DNA of 64,000 nt from Oscillospiraceae bacterium (GTDB taxonomy: Bacteria > Bacillota > Clostridia > Oscillospirales > Acutalibacteraceae), in assembly GCA_029225165.1 (NCBI GenBank), contig JAQXVY010000004.1, forward strand, positions 22,321 through 86,320. Direction: 5' to 3'. Under the pieces are notes generated by a model. The model searched no databases and was not told the DNA's origin. It saw nothing but the letters and a program-made list of their open reading frames with translations. Position numbers and translations under genes: made by a program. The stretch's first letter is position 1, and each line of letters opens with the position of its first letter. Shown one piece after another: positions 35,995 to 44,123 of the stretch.

Positions 35995-36097
35995 TCTAAA
36001 CTCTCCTTTTACTAATAAATTTTGCTTTGCAAAAACTTATTTAACCATTTTTATCACCTTATTTGATTAGAAAAGTATTTAATTGGTTTATATCCAT

Positions 36098-36126
36098 ATT
36101 TTAGCACTTTGAGACAACAAAGTAAA
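36098..36126 (-). promoter_or_regulatory. Sigma-A promoter for the Big2 protein gene
   Basis: On the minus strand TTTACT and TAAAAT are separated by 17 bp, about 100 nt upstream of the start. Confidence 0.6.
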
Positions 36127-36177
36127 GATAATTAATGTATAAATGACGAACTTTTTGTTAATTATGCAAAAATGTAA

Positions 36178-36525
36178 TACGGCTTTGCGCCAACATGCTA
36201 TGATGACAACGGGGATATTTATTCTGTTACAAAGTCAGAAAACGGAGATATTTTCACCTTTGACTGTTCCTACAACAATTTGGAGATTTCCTTTGGCAAG
36301 GTGCAGGATTTAAATGAGGTATGGGAACGGTTTACAGAATATATCGAATTTTCCAATGACTATTTAAAGCCCTATAACACCTTGCTCACAGGCTTTGGAA
36401 TAAATCCCTACAGACAGTATAACAACAACATTCCTATTCCAAACGGCAGATACAGAATGCTTTTTAATTACCTCAACTCCTACAAGGAGCATCAGCCTGA
36501 AAAGCAGTTTTTTCATCATAATTAA
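36178..36525 (+). pseudogene. 3' remnant of a lost gene
   Basis: The frame YGFAPTCYDDNGDIYSVTKS runs into FTFDCSYNNLEISFGKVQDL and ends FFHHN at 36525. It opens directly after a stop codon at 36175 and has no ATG and no ribosome binding site; the track start at 36280 is an unsupported TTG. The composition looks like real protein, so this is best read as the surviving C-terminal 115 residues of a larger gene. I do not recognise the family. Confidence 0.45.
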
Positions 36526-36722
36526 AATACAGTTGTATAATTTTGACAAATAATGCCTCAATTTTCTATGACTTGTTACAAATAGATTGATGTTTTCAAC
36601 AAAATATATTGTGTTTTTTTGACGATAATGCTAATTTATTATTTATAGCAAAAATTGTATAATGTATGTAAGAATTAGTAATATGTAAATTATAATTCGG
36701 AAATCAACAGGAGGAATATTTT

Positions 36723-37856
36723 ATGAAAAAAATAATATCAGCGGTACTGACCCTTGCAATGTTGATAACAATGTTTGTTGTTCCCGTAACAGGGACATCG
36801 GCAAAAACAACTAAAAAAGTGCCTACTACCTATATTGCAACAAATAGAAGTTATGCAGTAAAGAATGGTTCTGTGTTCTGTTTTGACAAGGGAAAACTCC
36901 AGTACAGAACTAAACAGGGCAAAACAAAAACCCTTGCAAAGTTTTCTGATCTTTACACTTGTAAGTATTATGTAAGGAGTAATACTGTTTACTATAATAC
37001 CAATAACCAAAAGTCCCACTGCCTTATGCAGGTTGGCTTAAACGGAAAGAATAAAAAGAAGCTTTACAGCAGTAAAAATTCAGTTGTAATGGTAATCGGC
37101 GGATACGGCTCAAGTGTTATTTTCCAATGCGGAGAAAAGATTTGCAGGTATAAGGACGGCAAGGTAAAAACACTTGTTAAAACCGATGACGGTGGCTTGC
37201 TTTCTTCACTCACGCAGATATTTAACGGAAAAATTTACTATAATAACAAATCCTATGATTTAGCAACAGGTAAGACAAAAACTTTCATGGCGGATTTTAC
37301 TTATTCAACAAAGAATTATCTGTACTTTGTAAACAGTAAAATGGATTTGAAAAGGCTTGATAAGTCCGGCAAAATCAATACTGTAGCTACAAGGATTACC
37401 GACCTGAACTATGCTGACGGTGATACGGTTTGTTTCAGTAAGAAGAACAGTAATAATAAAGAGGTATTTTACAGAAGAACAGGCGTAAAGAATAAGGCAG
37501 TACAGCTTTGTACATGGAATGATATTTATAGTAAGATTAAAAATAAGGACGATTTAAAGTCAAGCTCAATGCATTCTGTTACTATGGAGATAGCAGGAGG
37601 CAAGGTGTACTTATCTCCTCTCGTTATGGGTGGTATGGAGTATGACGAAAAGACCGGTACATTCAGTGACTTTATATTCCGTCAGTCACTCCTTTCTGTT
37701 CCTGTAAAGGGCGGTACACCGAAGATGGTTTACGAATGCAAGGGTTATGACGGTATAAAAGTTATGACAATTAACAATAAACTGCAATATAAGGTGATTA
37801 AAAACCTGTACGACCTAAAAAATAATTTATATGAAGATGTTTTTTCAATGATGTAA
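36723..37856 (+). CDS. Secreted beta-propeller-like protein (DUF5050 type)
   Basis: A signal peptide (ISAVLTLAMLITMFVVPVTG, cleavage near TSAKT) is followed by a Lys- and Tyr-rich body of short repeated strands such as NGSVFCFDKGKLQYRTKQGK, RSNTVYYNTNNQK and FNGKIYYNNKSYDL. This pattern (about 40-residue units with NxVYYxN) is that of DUF5050 propeller-like domains in secreted Firmicutes proteins. No catalytic motif or anchor is seen. It starts behind CAGGAGGAATATTTT and ends at a strong terminator, so it is monocistronic. Confidence 0.72.
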   Translation: MKKIISAVLTLAMLITMFVVPVTGTSAKTTKKVPTTYIATNRSYAVKNGSVFCFDKGKLQYRTKQGKTKTLAKFSDLYTCKYYVRSNTVYYNTNNQKSHCLMQVGLNGKNKKKLYSSKNSVVMVIGGYGSSVIFQCGEKICRYKDGKVKTLVKTDDGGLLSSLTQIFNGKIYYNNKSYDLATGKTKTFMADFTYSTKNYLYFVNSKMDLKRLDKSGKINTVATRITDLNYADGDTVCFSKKNSNNKEVFYRRTGVKNKAVQLCTWNDIYSKIKNKDDLKSSSMHSVTMEIAGGKVYLSPLVMGGMEYDEKTGTFSDFIFRQSLLSVPVKGGTPKMVYECKGYDGIKVMTINNKLQYKVIKNLYDLKNNLYEDVFSMM

Positions 37857-37873
37857 ATTACTGAAAAAATTTG

Positions 37874-37912
37874 GCTGTGACGAGTGAAAAATTCGTCACA
37901 GCTTTTTTATTT
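37874..37912 (+). terminator. Terminator of the DUF5050-type gene
   Basis: GCTGTGACGA pairs with TCGTCACAGC around a short loop, followed by TTTTTTATTTTT. Confidence 0.9.
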
Positions 37913-37988
37913 TTATTAATTTTTCAACCCTTTAAGTCAGAAAATAAATTCAGCGTAAAATTTAGTTGAATAAATTGTTACAAATTCC

Positions 37989-38017
37989 TTGCAAAATTTT
38001 AACCTATGGTATATAAT
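37989..38017 (+). promoter_or_regulatory. Sigma-A promoter of the dcw cluster
   Basis: TTGCAA and TATAAT are separated by 17 bp. The predicted transcript starts near 38024, directly before the MraZ-box repeats. Confidence 0.8.
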
Positions 38018-38029
38018 AGTGTTTGTTAA

Positions 38030-38062
38030 GTGGCATTCCGTGTCAATTCGTGACACTAAGTG
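38030..38062 (+). promoter_or_regulatory. Probable MraZ operator (10-bp spaced GTG repeats)
   Basis: GTG occurs at 38030, 38040, 38050 and 38060, exactly one helical turn apart: GTGGCATTCC, GTGTCAATTC, GTGACACTAA, GTGTT. MraZ is known to bind direct repeats of this spacing in front of its own gene. The site covers the start of the transcript, which fits autorepression. Confidence 0.65.
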
Positions 38063-38119
38063 TTGAAGGATGATAGGCGAATGTCATTTTTATTCTGAAT
38101 TTGGAGGTGGCAGATAAAT

Positions 38120-38536
38120 ATGTTCTCGGGTATGTCGGTTCATTCCGTTGACGCTAAGGGCAGAATTGTTCTGCCACAAAGATTCAGGGAGGCTCTTGGT
38201 GAGGAATTTTATGTTACCAACGGCTTTTCCAGCAATATTCAGATTATGTCAGTTGAAGAATTCAACCGCCTAAAGGATCAAATTCGTGAGCTTCCTGCAA
38301 AGAGTGCTTTGGCGCTCCAGTATGTTCTTTTATCTGCCGCAACCCTTGTGAGCCCTAACTCACAGGGCAGAATTCAGTTACCCCAAAAACTGCGTGAGGA
38401 CAGTGCCATTGAGGGCGAGGCTGTTGTTGTGGGTATGGATACAAGAATTGAAGTTTGGAACAAGGAACGGTTTGACCAATTTATTGACGACAAGAAGAAA
38501 GATTTGGACGACGCTCTGAGTCTTTTAAGGATTTAA
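38120..38536 (+). CDS. mraZ: Transcriptional regulator MraZ
   Basis: MraZ is the ring-shaped DNA-binding protein that controls the division and cell-wall cluster. The 138 residues hold two SpoVT/AbrB-like halves, with the conserved signatures DAKGRIVLPQRFREAL and NSQGRIQLPQKLRED. The N-terminal MFSGMSVHSVDAKGR is typical. It is the first gene of the dcw cluster and is followed by rsmH after 6 nt. The operator-like repeats upstream match its role as autorepressor. The start follows TTTGGAGGTGGCAGATAAAT. Confidence 0.97.
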   Translation: MFSGMSVHSVDAKGRIVLPQRFREALGEEFYVTNGFSSNIQIMSVEEFNRLKDQIRELPAKSALALQYVLLSAATLVSPNSQGRIQLPQKLREDSAIEGEAVVVGMDTRIEVWNKERFDQFIDDKKKDLDDALSLLRI

Positions 38537-38542
38537 TCCAAG

Positions 38543-39475
38543 ATGAGCTTTAATCATATTCCCGTGTTGCTCAAGGAGTGCATTGAGGGGCTTAATATAA
38601 AAGAAAACGGAATTTATGTTGATGGCACAGCAGGCGGTGGAGGTCATTCGGCAGAAATTCTCAAACATTTAAAGTGCGGTAAGCTGTTTTCCATTGACAG
38701 GGATCCTGACGCAATCAGAACAGTTACGGAGAGGTTTAAGGATGAGCCTAATTCCATAATAATCAAGGGTTGCTTTGGAGATATGAAGTCCCTGTTAAAG
38801 GACAGAGGAGTAAATCAGGTTGACGGAGTTTTACTGGACATTGGCGTCAGCTCACATCAGCTTGATACAGAGTCAAGGGGCTTTAGCTTTCACAAGGACG
38901 CTCCCCTTGATATGAGAATGAGCCAAAGCGGTACAACGGCCGCCGACCTTGTTAATAACCTTAGCTATGAAGAGCTTAGAGATATAATCTACCGCTATGG
39001 CGAGGACAAGTACGCACCATCCATAGCAAAAGGCATCGTAAAGGCAAGGGAAGAGGGAAAAATCGAAACCACCCTTCAGCTTGCAGAAATTATAAAGTCA
39101 AGTGTGCCTCAAAAGGTAAGGAGAGAGGGACATCCTGCCCGAAAAACCTTTCAGGCACTTAGAATAGAAGTAAACGGTGAATTAACCCAGCTTGAAAATG
39201 GCTTGGAGGACGCATTTGATATGCTTGCTTTCGGTGGCAGGCTTGCAGTAATCACATTCCACTCCTTAGAGGACAGAATTGTCAAGAAGAAAATGGCGTC
39301 CTGGTGTCAGGGCTGTACCTGTCCAAAGGACTTTCCTGTGTGTGTTTGTGGAAATTCACCAAAGGCAAGGCTTGTAAACCGCAAGCCAATAGAGGCTGAA
39401 ATTTCCGAATTGGAAAATAACGCCCGTAGCCGAAGTGCAAAGCTGAGAATTTGCGAAAAAATTTATGTAAAATGA
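38543..39475 (+). CDS. rsmH: 16S rRNA (cytosine(1402)-N4)-methyltransferase
   Basis: RsmH methylates C1402 in the ribosomal P site using S-adenosylmethionine. The signatures are HIPVLLKECIEGLNI at the N-terminus, the SAM loop VDGTAGGGGHSAEIL, GVLLDIGVSSHQLD, SRGFSFHKDAPLDMRM and FHSLEDRIVKKKM. The length of 310 residues is standard. It lies 6 nt after mraZ, in the conserved dcw order. A Cys-rich segment (WCQGCTCPKDFPVCVCG) near residue 255 is common in the family. Confidence 0.97.
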   Translation: MSFNHIPVLLKECIEGLNIKENGIYVDGTAGGGGHSAEILKHLKCGKLFSIDRDPDAIRTVTERFKDEPNSIIIKGCFGDMKSLLKDRGVNQVDGVLLDIGVSSHQLDTESRGFSFHKDAPLDMRMSQSGTTAADLVNNLSYEELRDIIYRYGEDKYAPSIAKGIVKAREEGKIETTLQLAEIIKSSVPQKVRREGHPARKTFQALRIEVNGELTQLENGLEDAFDMLAFGGRLAVITFHSLEDRIVKKKMASWCQGCTCPKDFPVCVCGNSPKARLVNRKPIEAEISELENNARSRSAKLRICEKIYVK

Positions 39476-39551
39476 CAATTTTGTATTATTTGACTGGACA
39501 AATCACACTATATGTAGTAAAATATTTCAGTAGTGTAATTAAGGTTACAAA

Positions 39552-39569
39552 AACACAATCGATTGTGTT
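39552..39569 (+). promoter_or_regulatory. Perfect 18-bp palindrome upstream of ftsL
   Basis: AACACAATCGATTGTGTT is a perfect dyad in the 233-bp AT-rich gap between rsmH and ftsL. Its size suggests a repressor or regulator site, but no known operator matches from memory. Confidence 0.4.
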
Positions 39570-39708
39570 ACAAATCGGTTGCAAATAAATACATATAGTA
39601 TTTTCTTATTTTTCTTTATTTGAATTTTTGGTGAGATAACGAACCTATATATCACAATATGTAGATTGTTGTCTTTTTGGTATATAAGATATTGCAGGGA
39701 AGTTTAAT

Positions 39709-40227
39709 ATGACATTTTTTAAAGACAATAATGCATATGATATATCGTTCTTTGATACGGACAGCACAGCAAGGGATATTTCCTATAGCCCTGAGCCTGT
39801 TCGTAAGAAAAAGGGCAAAGTGGTTAGAATGCCACGCAGAAAAAGAGAACAGAATAGACGACGCAAGCACAATCCTCTTAAGTTAGCTGTTGGATTTGCA
39901 CTTTCTGCTATTGTTGTTGCTGTTGTTGCCACCATGATCTATGGTCAGGTACAGCTTACCGAGCTTAATCAAAATATTGCCGATGCTCAGGATATGCTGG
40001 AGAACAGCCAAAGCGAGTACACTCAAATGCAGATGAAAGTTGACGCAAAGTACACAACTGCTATTGTAGAGGAGTATGCACAGGACAAGCTGGGAATGTA
40101 CAAGGCTTCCAACAGTCAAAAGGAATTTGTGGATCTTTCCAGCGGAGATAAAGCAGAGGTTGTGTCCGATGCTGATAAAAGTATCTTTGATACTATTGCG
40201 GATGCAATATCCTCTCTGTGGTCATAA
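39709..40227 (+). CDS. ftsL: FtsL/DivIC-like cell division protein
   Basis: FtsL is a single-pass divisome protein that links FtsB/DivIC to the FtsI-FtsW synthase. This 172-residue protein has a basic cytoplasmic tail (KKKGKVVRMPRRKREQNRRRK), one membrane helix (LAVGFALSAIVVAVVATMIY, about residues 63-82) and a coiled coil outside (QLTELNQNIADAQDMLENSQ...), followed by YAQDKLGMYKAS, the usual end of the family. Sequence conservation in this family is low; its position between rsmH and the PBP gene supports the call. The tail is longer than average. Confidence 0.82.
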   Translation: MTFFKDNNAYDISFFDTDSTARDISYSPEPVRKKKGKVVRMPRRKREQNRRRKHNPLKLAVGFALSAIVVAVVATMIYGQVQLTELNQNIADAQDMLENSQSEYTQMQMKVDAKYTTAIVEEYAQDKLGMYKASNSQKEFVDLSSGDKAEVVSDADKSIFDTIADAISSLWS

Positions 40228-40263
40228 GTGGGACAGTTATGTAATAAGATTATAGAGGGTAAC

Positions 40264-40297
40264 AAGAGTTGAGATTAGGCGAATCTTAACTCTTTTT
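40264..40297 (+). terminator. Hairpin between ftsL and the PBP gene
   Basis: AAGAGTTGAGATT pairs with AATCTTAACTCTT (one mismatch) and is followed by TTT. It may attenuate transcription inside the cluster. Confidence 0.6.
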
Positions 40298-40329
40298 CCG
40301 TATTTATTGAAAAGAAAGGAGCAGATAAA

Positions 40330-42573
40330 ATGTCAAAGCCAAAGCCGGGTGCAGCCCAAACACTTAGCCGAAGGTCTGCCTTACTGCTCATTATTCTTAT
40401 ATTGTTAGGTTTTGGAGCGGCAATTTGCCGTATTGCATTTTTGCAGATTGTAAAGGGCGAGGAGCTTAGCCAAAAGGCTGTTGAGCAACAGCTTCACGAC
40501 ACAGAAATATCTGCAAAAAGAGGTACAATTTACGACAGAAACGGAAAGCCACTTGCACAGAGTGCCTCTGTGTGGAGGGTTGTAATGGCTCCTGCATATT
40601 TTGAAGAAGATGAACAGAGGGAGTATGTTGCCGAGAATCTTGCAAAAATCCTTGACCTTAACTATGAGGATGTTTTAGAGGAAACAAAGCAAAATTCCTA
40701 CTATGTCAATGTTAAGAGAAAGATTGAAAGTGAAGAAAGGGAGCAAATCCTAAAGCTTCAGGATAAGATTGAAGAAGAATACGGCATAAAAAATGTAATA
40801 GATTTGCTTGATGATTACAAAAGATATTACCCATACAACGAACTTGCATCTTCCGTAATCGGTTTTACCGGTGCGGACGACCAAGGTCTTGAGGGAGTTG
40901 AATATCAGTACAACAAGTACCTCTCCGGTACAAAGGGCAGACTTGTTTCTGCAAGGAACTCAAGGGGTGCGGATATGCCCTTTGAGTATGAACAGAATAT
41001 TGAGGCAGAGGACGGAAATAATATTGTTCTCACAATAGACGAAACTGTTCAGGCTATCTGCGAAAAATATATGGCTCAAAATATACAGGACTTTAATGTA
41101 TATAACCGTGGCTGTGCAATAATGATGGATGTAAATACCGGTGAAATTATTGCAATGGCAACTGTGGGAGGCTTTGACCTTAACGAGCCATACACCATTG
41201 CAGATAAGGAAACGAAGAAAGAGATTGACGCAATAACCGACGAAAAAAAGAAGAATAAAGCCATTAGCGAGGCACTTACAAAGCAATGGAGAAACAAGGC
41301 AATTTCCGACACCTATTATCCCGGTTCTGTATTTAAGATAATCACATCTTCAATGGGACTTGAGGAGGGCGTAATCTCCACAGACGACACCTTCTTCTGC
41401 TCAGGCGGAATGACTGTGGGCGACAGGGAAATCCACTGTCACGATACTAACGGTCACGGCACACAAACCTTTGAACAGGCTATTATCAACTCCTGTAACC
41501 CTGCATTTATGCAGATTGGCGCAAAGATTGGTGCAGAAAAGTTTTGGGAGTATTATCAGGCTTTCGGCTTTTCTGAATTGACAGGAATTGACCTGCCAGG
41601 CGAAAGTGACGACATATTCTTCTCCCAAGACGGTTCAATGCTTGTAACCGACCTTGCAGTTGCATCCTTTGGTCAGAACTTCTCAATCACGCCTATTCAG
41701 ATGATAACTGCTGTTGCCTCCGTTGCCAACGGAGGAAATCTTGTTCAGCCCCATGTGGTTAAGCAGATTCAGGACAGCAAGGGAAATGTTATCAAGAACT
41801 TTGATACAAAGGTAAAAAGAAAAGTAATCTCAGGTGATGTTTCGGAAACCCTAAACGGAATACTTGAAAGAAACTCCAAACAGGGCGGAGTAAAGGCAGG
41901 ATATGTTGCAGGTTACAGAGTAGCAGGAAAAACCGGTACATCGGAAAAAAAGGTTGACTTAAACGATGACGGCGAGGAGGACTATATCGCATCATTCCTG
42001 GGCTATGCCCCTGCCGATAACCCAAAGTATGCAATGCTGATGTTCTTCGACACACCTGTGGGCGGCGCTTACTATGGCTCAATTGTATCAGCGCCTGTGT
42101 TCTCGTCTATTATGGAGGAGGTTTTGCCTTATCTTGAGGTTGAAACAGAATATACAGACGAGGAGCTGGAGAATATCGACAGCGTAGCCGGTATATATTC
42201 CGGCCTTACACCAAGCGAGGCTGAACAACAGGTTCAAAGCGACAATTTGGTGGCTGTAATAAAGGGAACAGGAGAAAAGGTTATAGCTCAGGTTCCCGAG
42301 GCGGGTGCATCCGTTCCAAACGGAGGAACAGTTGTGCTTTACACAGACGAAAGCTCAGCAAAGGAAACTGTTGAGGTTCCTAACCTAATCGGGTACAGTC
42401 TTAGCGAGGTAAACAATGTGGCGGCAGCATACGGACTGAATGTTTCGGTTAAGGGTGCGTCAACCACAAGTGACGCTTTGTCAACTCAGCAAAGCTTGCC
42501 TGAGGGTACAAAGGTAAGTGAGGGTACTGTGGTGACGGTAACATTTGCGGCACAAACAGGTATTGCGGACTGA
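40330..42573 (+). CDS. Class B penicillin-binding protein (FtsI/SpoVD type) with two PASTA domains
   Basis: This divisome transpeptidase cross-links septal peptidoglycan. It has an N-terminal membrane helix (ALLLIILILLGFGAAICRIAF), a PBP dimer domain starting AKRGTIYDRNGKPLA, and the transpeptidase with all three motifs: SVFK in YPGSVFKIITSS, SCN in INSCNPAFMQ and KTG in VAGKTGTSEK. Two PASTA domains close the protein (about residues 620-745). Bacillus PBP2B has two such domains and SpoVD one, so a vegetative role is likely, though the same gene may serve spores in Clostridia. It is 747 residues and the fourth gene of the dcw cluster. Confidence 0.93.
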   Translation: MSKPKPGAAQTLSRRSALLLIILILLGFGAAICRIAFLQIVKGEELSQKAVEQQLHDTEISAKRGTIYDRNGKPLAQSASVWRVVMAPAYFEEDEQREYVAENLAKILDLNYEDVLEETKQNSYYVNVKRKIESEEREQILKLQDKIEEEYGIKNVIDLLDDYKRYYPYNELASSVIGFTGADDQGLEGVEYQYNKYLSGTKGRLVSARNSRGADMPFEYEQNIEAEDGNNIVLTIDETVQAICEKYMAQNIQDFNVYNRGCAIMMDVNTGEIIAMATVGGFDLNEPYTIADKETKKEIDAITDEKKKNKAISEALTKQWRNKAISDTYYPGSVFKIITSSMGLEEGVISTDDTFFCSGGMTVGDREIHCHDTNGHGTQTFEQAIINSCNPAFMQIGAKIGAEKFWEYYQAFGFSELTGIDLPGESDDIFFSQDGSMLVTDLAVASFGQNFSITPIQMITAVASVANGGNLVQPHVVKQIQDSKGNVIKNFDTKVKRKVISGDVSETLNGILERNSKQGGVKAGYVAGYRVAGKTGTSEKKVDLNDDGEEDYIASFLGYAPADNPKYAMLMFFDTPVGGAYYGSIVSAPVFSSIMEEVLPYLEVETEYTDEELENIDSVAGIYSGLTPSEAEQQVQSDNLVAVIKGTGEKVIAQVPEAGASVPNGGTVVLYTDESSAKETVEVPNLIGYSLSEVNNVAAAYGLNVSVKGASTTSDALSTQQSLPEGTKVSEGTVVTVTFAAQTGIAD

Positions 42574-42596
42574 CGAAGGGATAGTGAACTTTAGGC

Positions 42597-43028
42597 TTGA
42601 ATAATCAAATTGTAATTAAGGGTGACTCACCTGACAAAAAAGAAGTAGAAATGCTTTTGAAAAACTGCGTCAGCAGTCAGTCACTTGAAACTAAAGTCCC
42701 TGTAACCCTTGTCCTTGACAACGCTTATCACGATTTTGACATCAAGGGTGCTTTGGCTGTTCCTGCATCTAACAAAATGTATGACGGTGGGGAAAAGCTG
42801 ACATATTCAACAGTAAATCAAAGTGCTGATGTTGTTGGACTGAATATTCAGGACAGAGAAAATCAAAGGTGCTTTGAACTGCTTTACGGAGCAGAAATGG
42901 GCAGAATTTTTGTAAGTAAAAGCAAGGATATTGCCATTCCCTCTGTAGTAGCGGCGGCGTCTGCTTTAATAGCAGGGAAAATTCCGGTAAAAAAGGTTAT
43001 TGAGGAAATCAATAATCAATTAAAATAA
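42597..43028 (+). CDS. Mur-ligase-like fragment in the murE/murF position
   Basis: This 143-residue protein sits between the PBP gene and mraY, where murE and murF normally lie. The stretch KLTYSTVNQSADVVGLNIQD, CFELLYG... and IPSVVAAASALIAGKIPVKK follows the end of the central domain of Mur ligases (TYG...ADV...NI...F.L ... NVYNALAAIA.G). There is no Walker A GTNGKT and no C-terminal domain, so it cannot be an active ligase. The frame is intact. The start is a TTG with poor ribosome binding sequence, 23 nt after the PBP stop. It may be a retained vestige with a structural or regulatory role, or a decaying gene. The Mur similarity is from memory and needs a profile search. Confidence 0.55.
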   Translation: MNNQIVIKGDSPDKKEVEMLLKNCVSSQSLETKVPVTLVLDNAYHDFDIKGALAVPASNKMYDGGEKLTYSTVNQSADVVGLNIQDRENQRCFELLYGAEMGRIFVSKSKDIAIPSVVAAASALIAGKIPVKKVIEEINNQLK

Positions 43029-43054
43029 AAGAAGTATTAAATGAGGTGAGTTAG

Positions 43055-44086
43055 ATGTTAAACGGTATATGGGCGGCATTGGCGGCTGTGGTTGCCTTTG
43101 CTATCTCGGCGGCAGTTGGAAAGGTTCTTATTCCGGCGTTGCACAAGTTAAAATACGGTCAAACCATTTTGGATATAGGACCTTCCTGGCATAAGAAGAA
43201 AGAGGGTACTCCAACAATGGGCGGAATAATGTTTATCATCGCCATTGTTGTTTCAACAGCGGTTGTCACAACCTGTTTAGCCCTCTTTGGAAGTATTTAC
43301 GAGCCAACAGGATACTCCTTTGGCAAGGAAGTATTTATGATGATAGTAAGCCTTGCTATGGCGTTTTTGTACGGTGCAGTAGGCTTTTTGGACGACTACA
43401 TCAAGGTTGTTAAAAAGAGAAACCTTGGACTTACAGCAAAGCAGAAGCTGGGTTTTCAGTTTGGAATAGCCATTGCATATGTAGCCGTTAACGCATTTTT
43501 CGGCTACGGCAGCAAAACTTATATTCCGTTTTTGGGAACAGTTGACTTTGGCAGCTTTGCCATTGTGTATTATATAATCAGCGTTATCGTAATCGTGGGC
43601 ATTGTAAACGCAGTTAACCTTGCTGACGGAATTGACGGACTTGTAGGCTCGGAAACTTTCTTTGTAGCGCTGTTCTATATGATTGTTGCAAGCATTATGT
43701 CCAGTCCTGCAACAACTGTGCTTTCCTCAGCAATTGCAGGTGGATGCCTTGGATTTTTGATTTGGAACTTTAACCCTGCAAAGGTGTTTATGGGCGACAC
43801 AGGCTCTTTGTTCCTTGGCGGTGCTGTTTGCGCTATGGCTTTTGCAATGAATATGCCTGTAATCCTAATACCGATGGCTTTGGTATATATCATTGAAATG
43901 CTTTCGGTTATTTTGCAGGTTTCATACTTTAAATTAACTCACGGAAAAAGACTTTTCAAAATGAGCCCTATTCATCATCACTTTGAAAAATGTGGTTGGA
44001 GCGAAACAAAAATTGTAGTTGTTTTCAGCTCCTTTACTGTGGTTGTTGGTATAATTGTTACAGCCTTAGTAATTTTAGGACTTTGA
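43055..44086 (+). CDS. mraY: Phospho-N-acetylmuramoyl-pentapeptide transferase
   Basis: MraY makes lipid I by moving phospho-MurNAc-pentapeptide to undecaprenyl phosphate. About ten transmembrane segments are visible. Catalytic and family motifs: KKEGTPTMGGIMF, FLDDYIKVVKKRNLGLTAKQK, NAVNLADGIDGL (metal-binding Asp), WNFNPAKVFMGDTGSL and MSPIHHHFEKCGWSE. The 343 residues are normal. It is followed 37 nt later by ftsW; murD, which usually lies between them, is missing. The start follows GAGGTGAGTTAG. Confidence 0.97.
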   Translation: MLNGIWAALAAVVAFAISAAVGKVLIPALHKLKYGQTILDIGPSWHKKKEGTPTMGGIMFIIAIVVSTAVVTTCLALFGSIYEPTGYSFGKEVFMMIVSLAMAFLYGAVGFLDDYIKVVKKRNLGLTAKQKLGFQFGIAIAYVAVNAFFGYGSKTYIPFLGTVDFGSFAIVYYIISVIVIVGIVNAVNLADGIDGLVGSETFFVALFYMIVASIMSSPATTVLSSAIAGGCLGFLIWNFNPAKVFMGDTGSLFLGGAVCAMAFAMNMPVILIPMALVYIIEMLSVILQVSYFKLTHGKRLFKMSPIHHHFEKCGWSETKIVVVFSSFTVVVGIIVTALVILGL

Positions 44087-44123
44087 TTTATCATATATAT
44101 GGTTAGTAGAAAGGAGGAGCGTA

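Noticed and set aside
42573-43028. Mur ligase fragment caused by a sequencing frameshift
   Set aside because: The flanking bases belong to the PBP gene and mraY, and no other Mur ligase sequence is present in any frame, so a simple frameshift cannot explain it.
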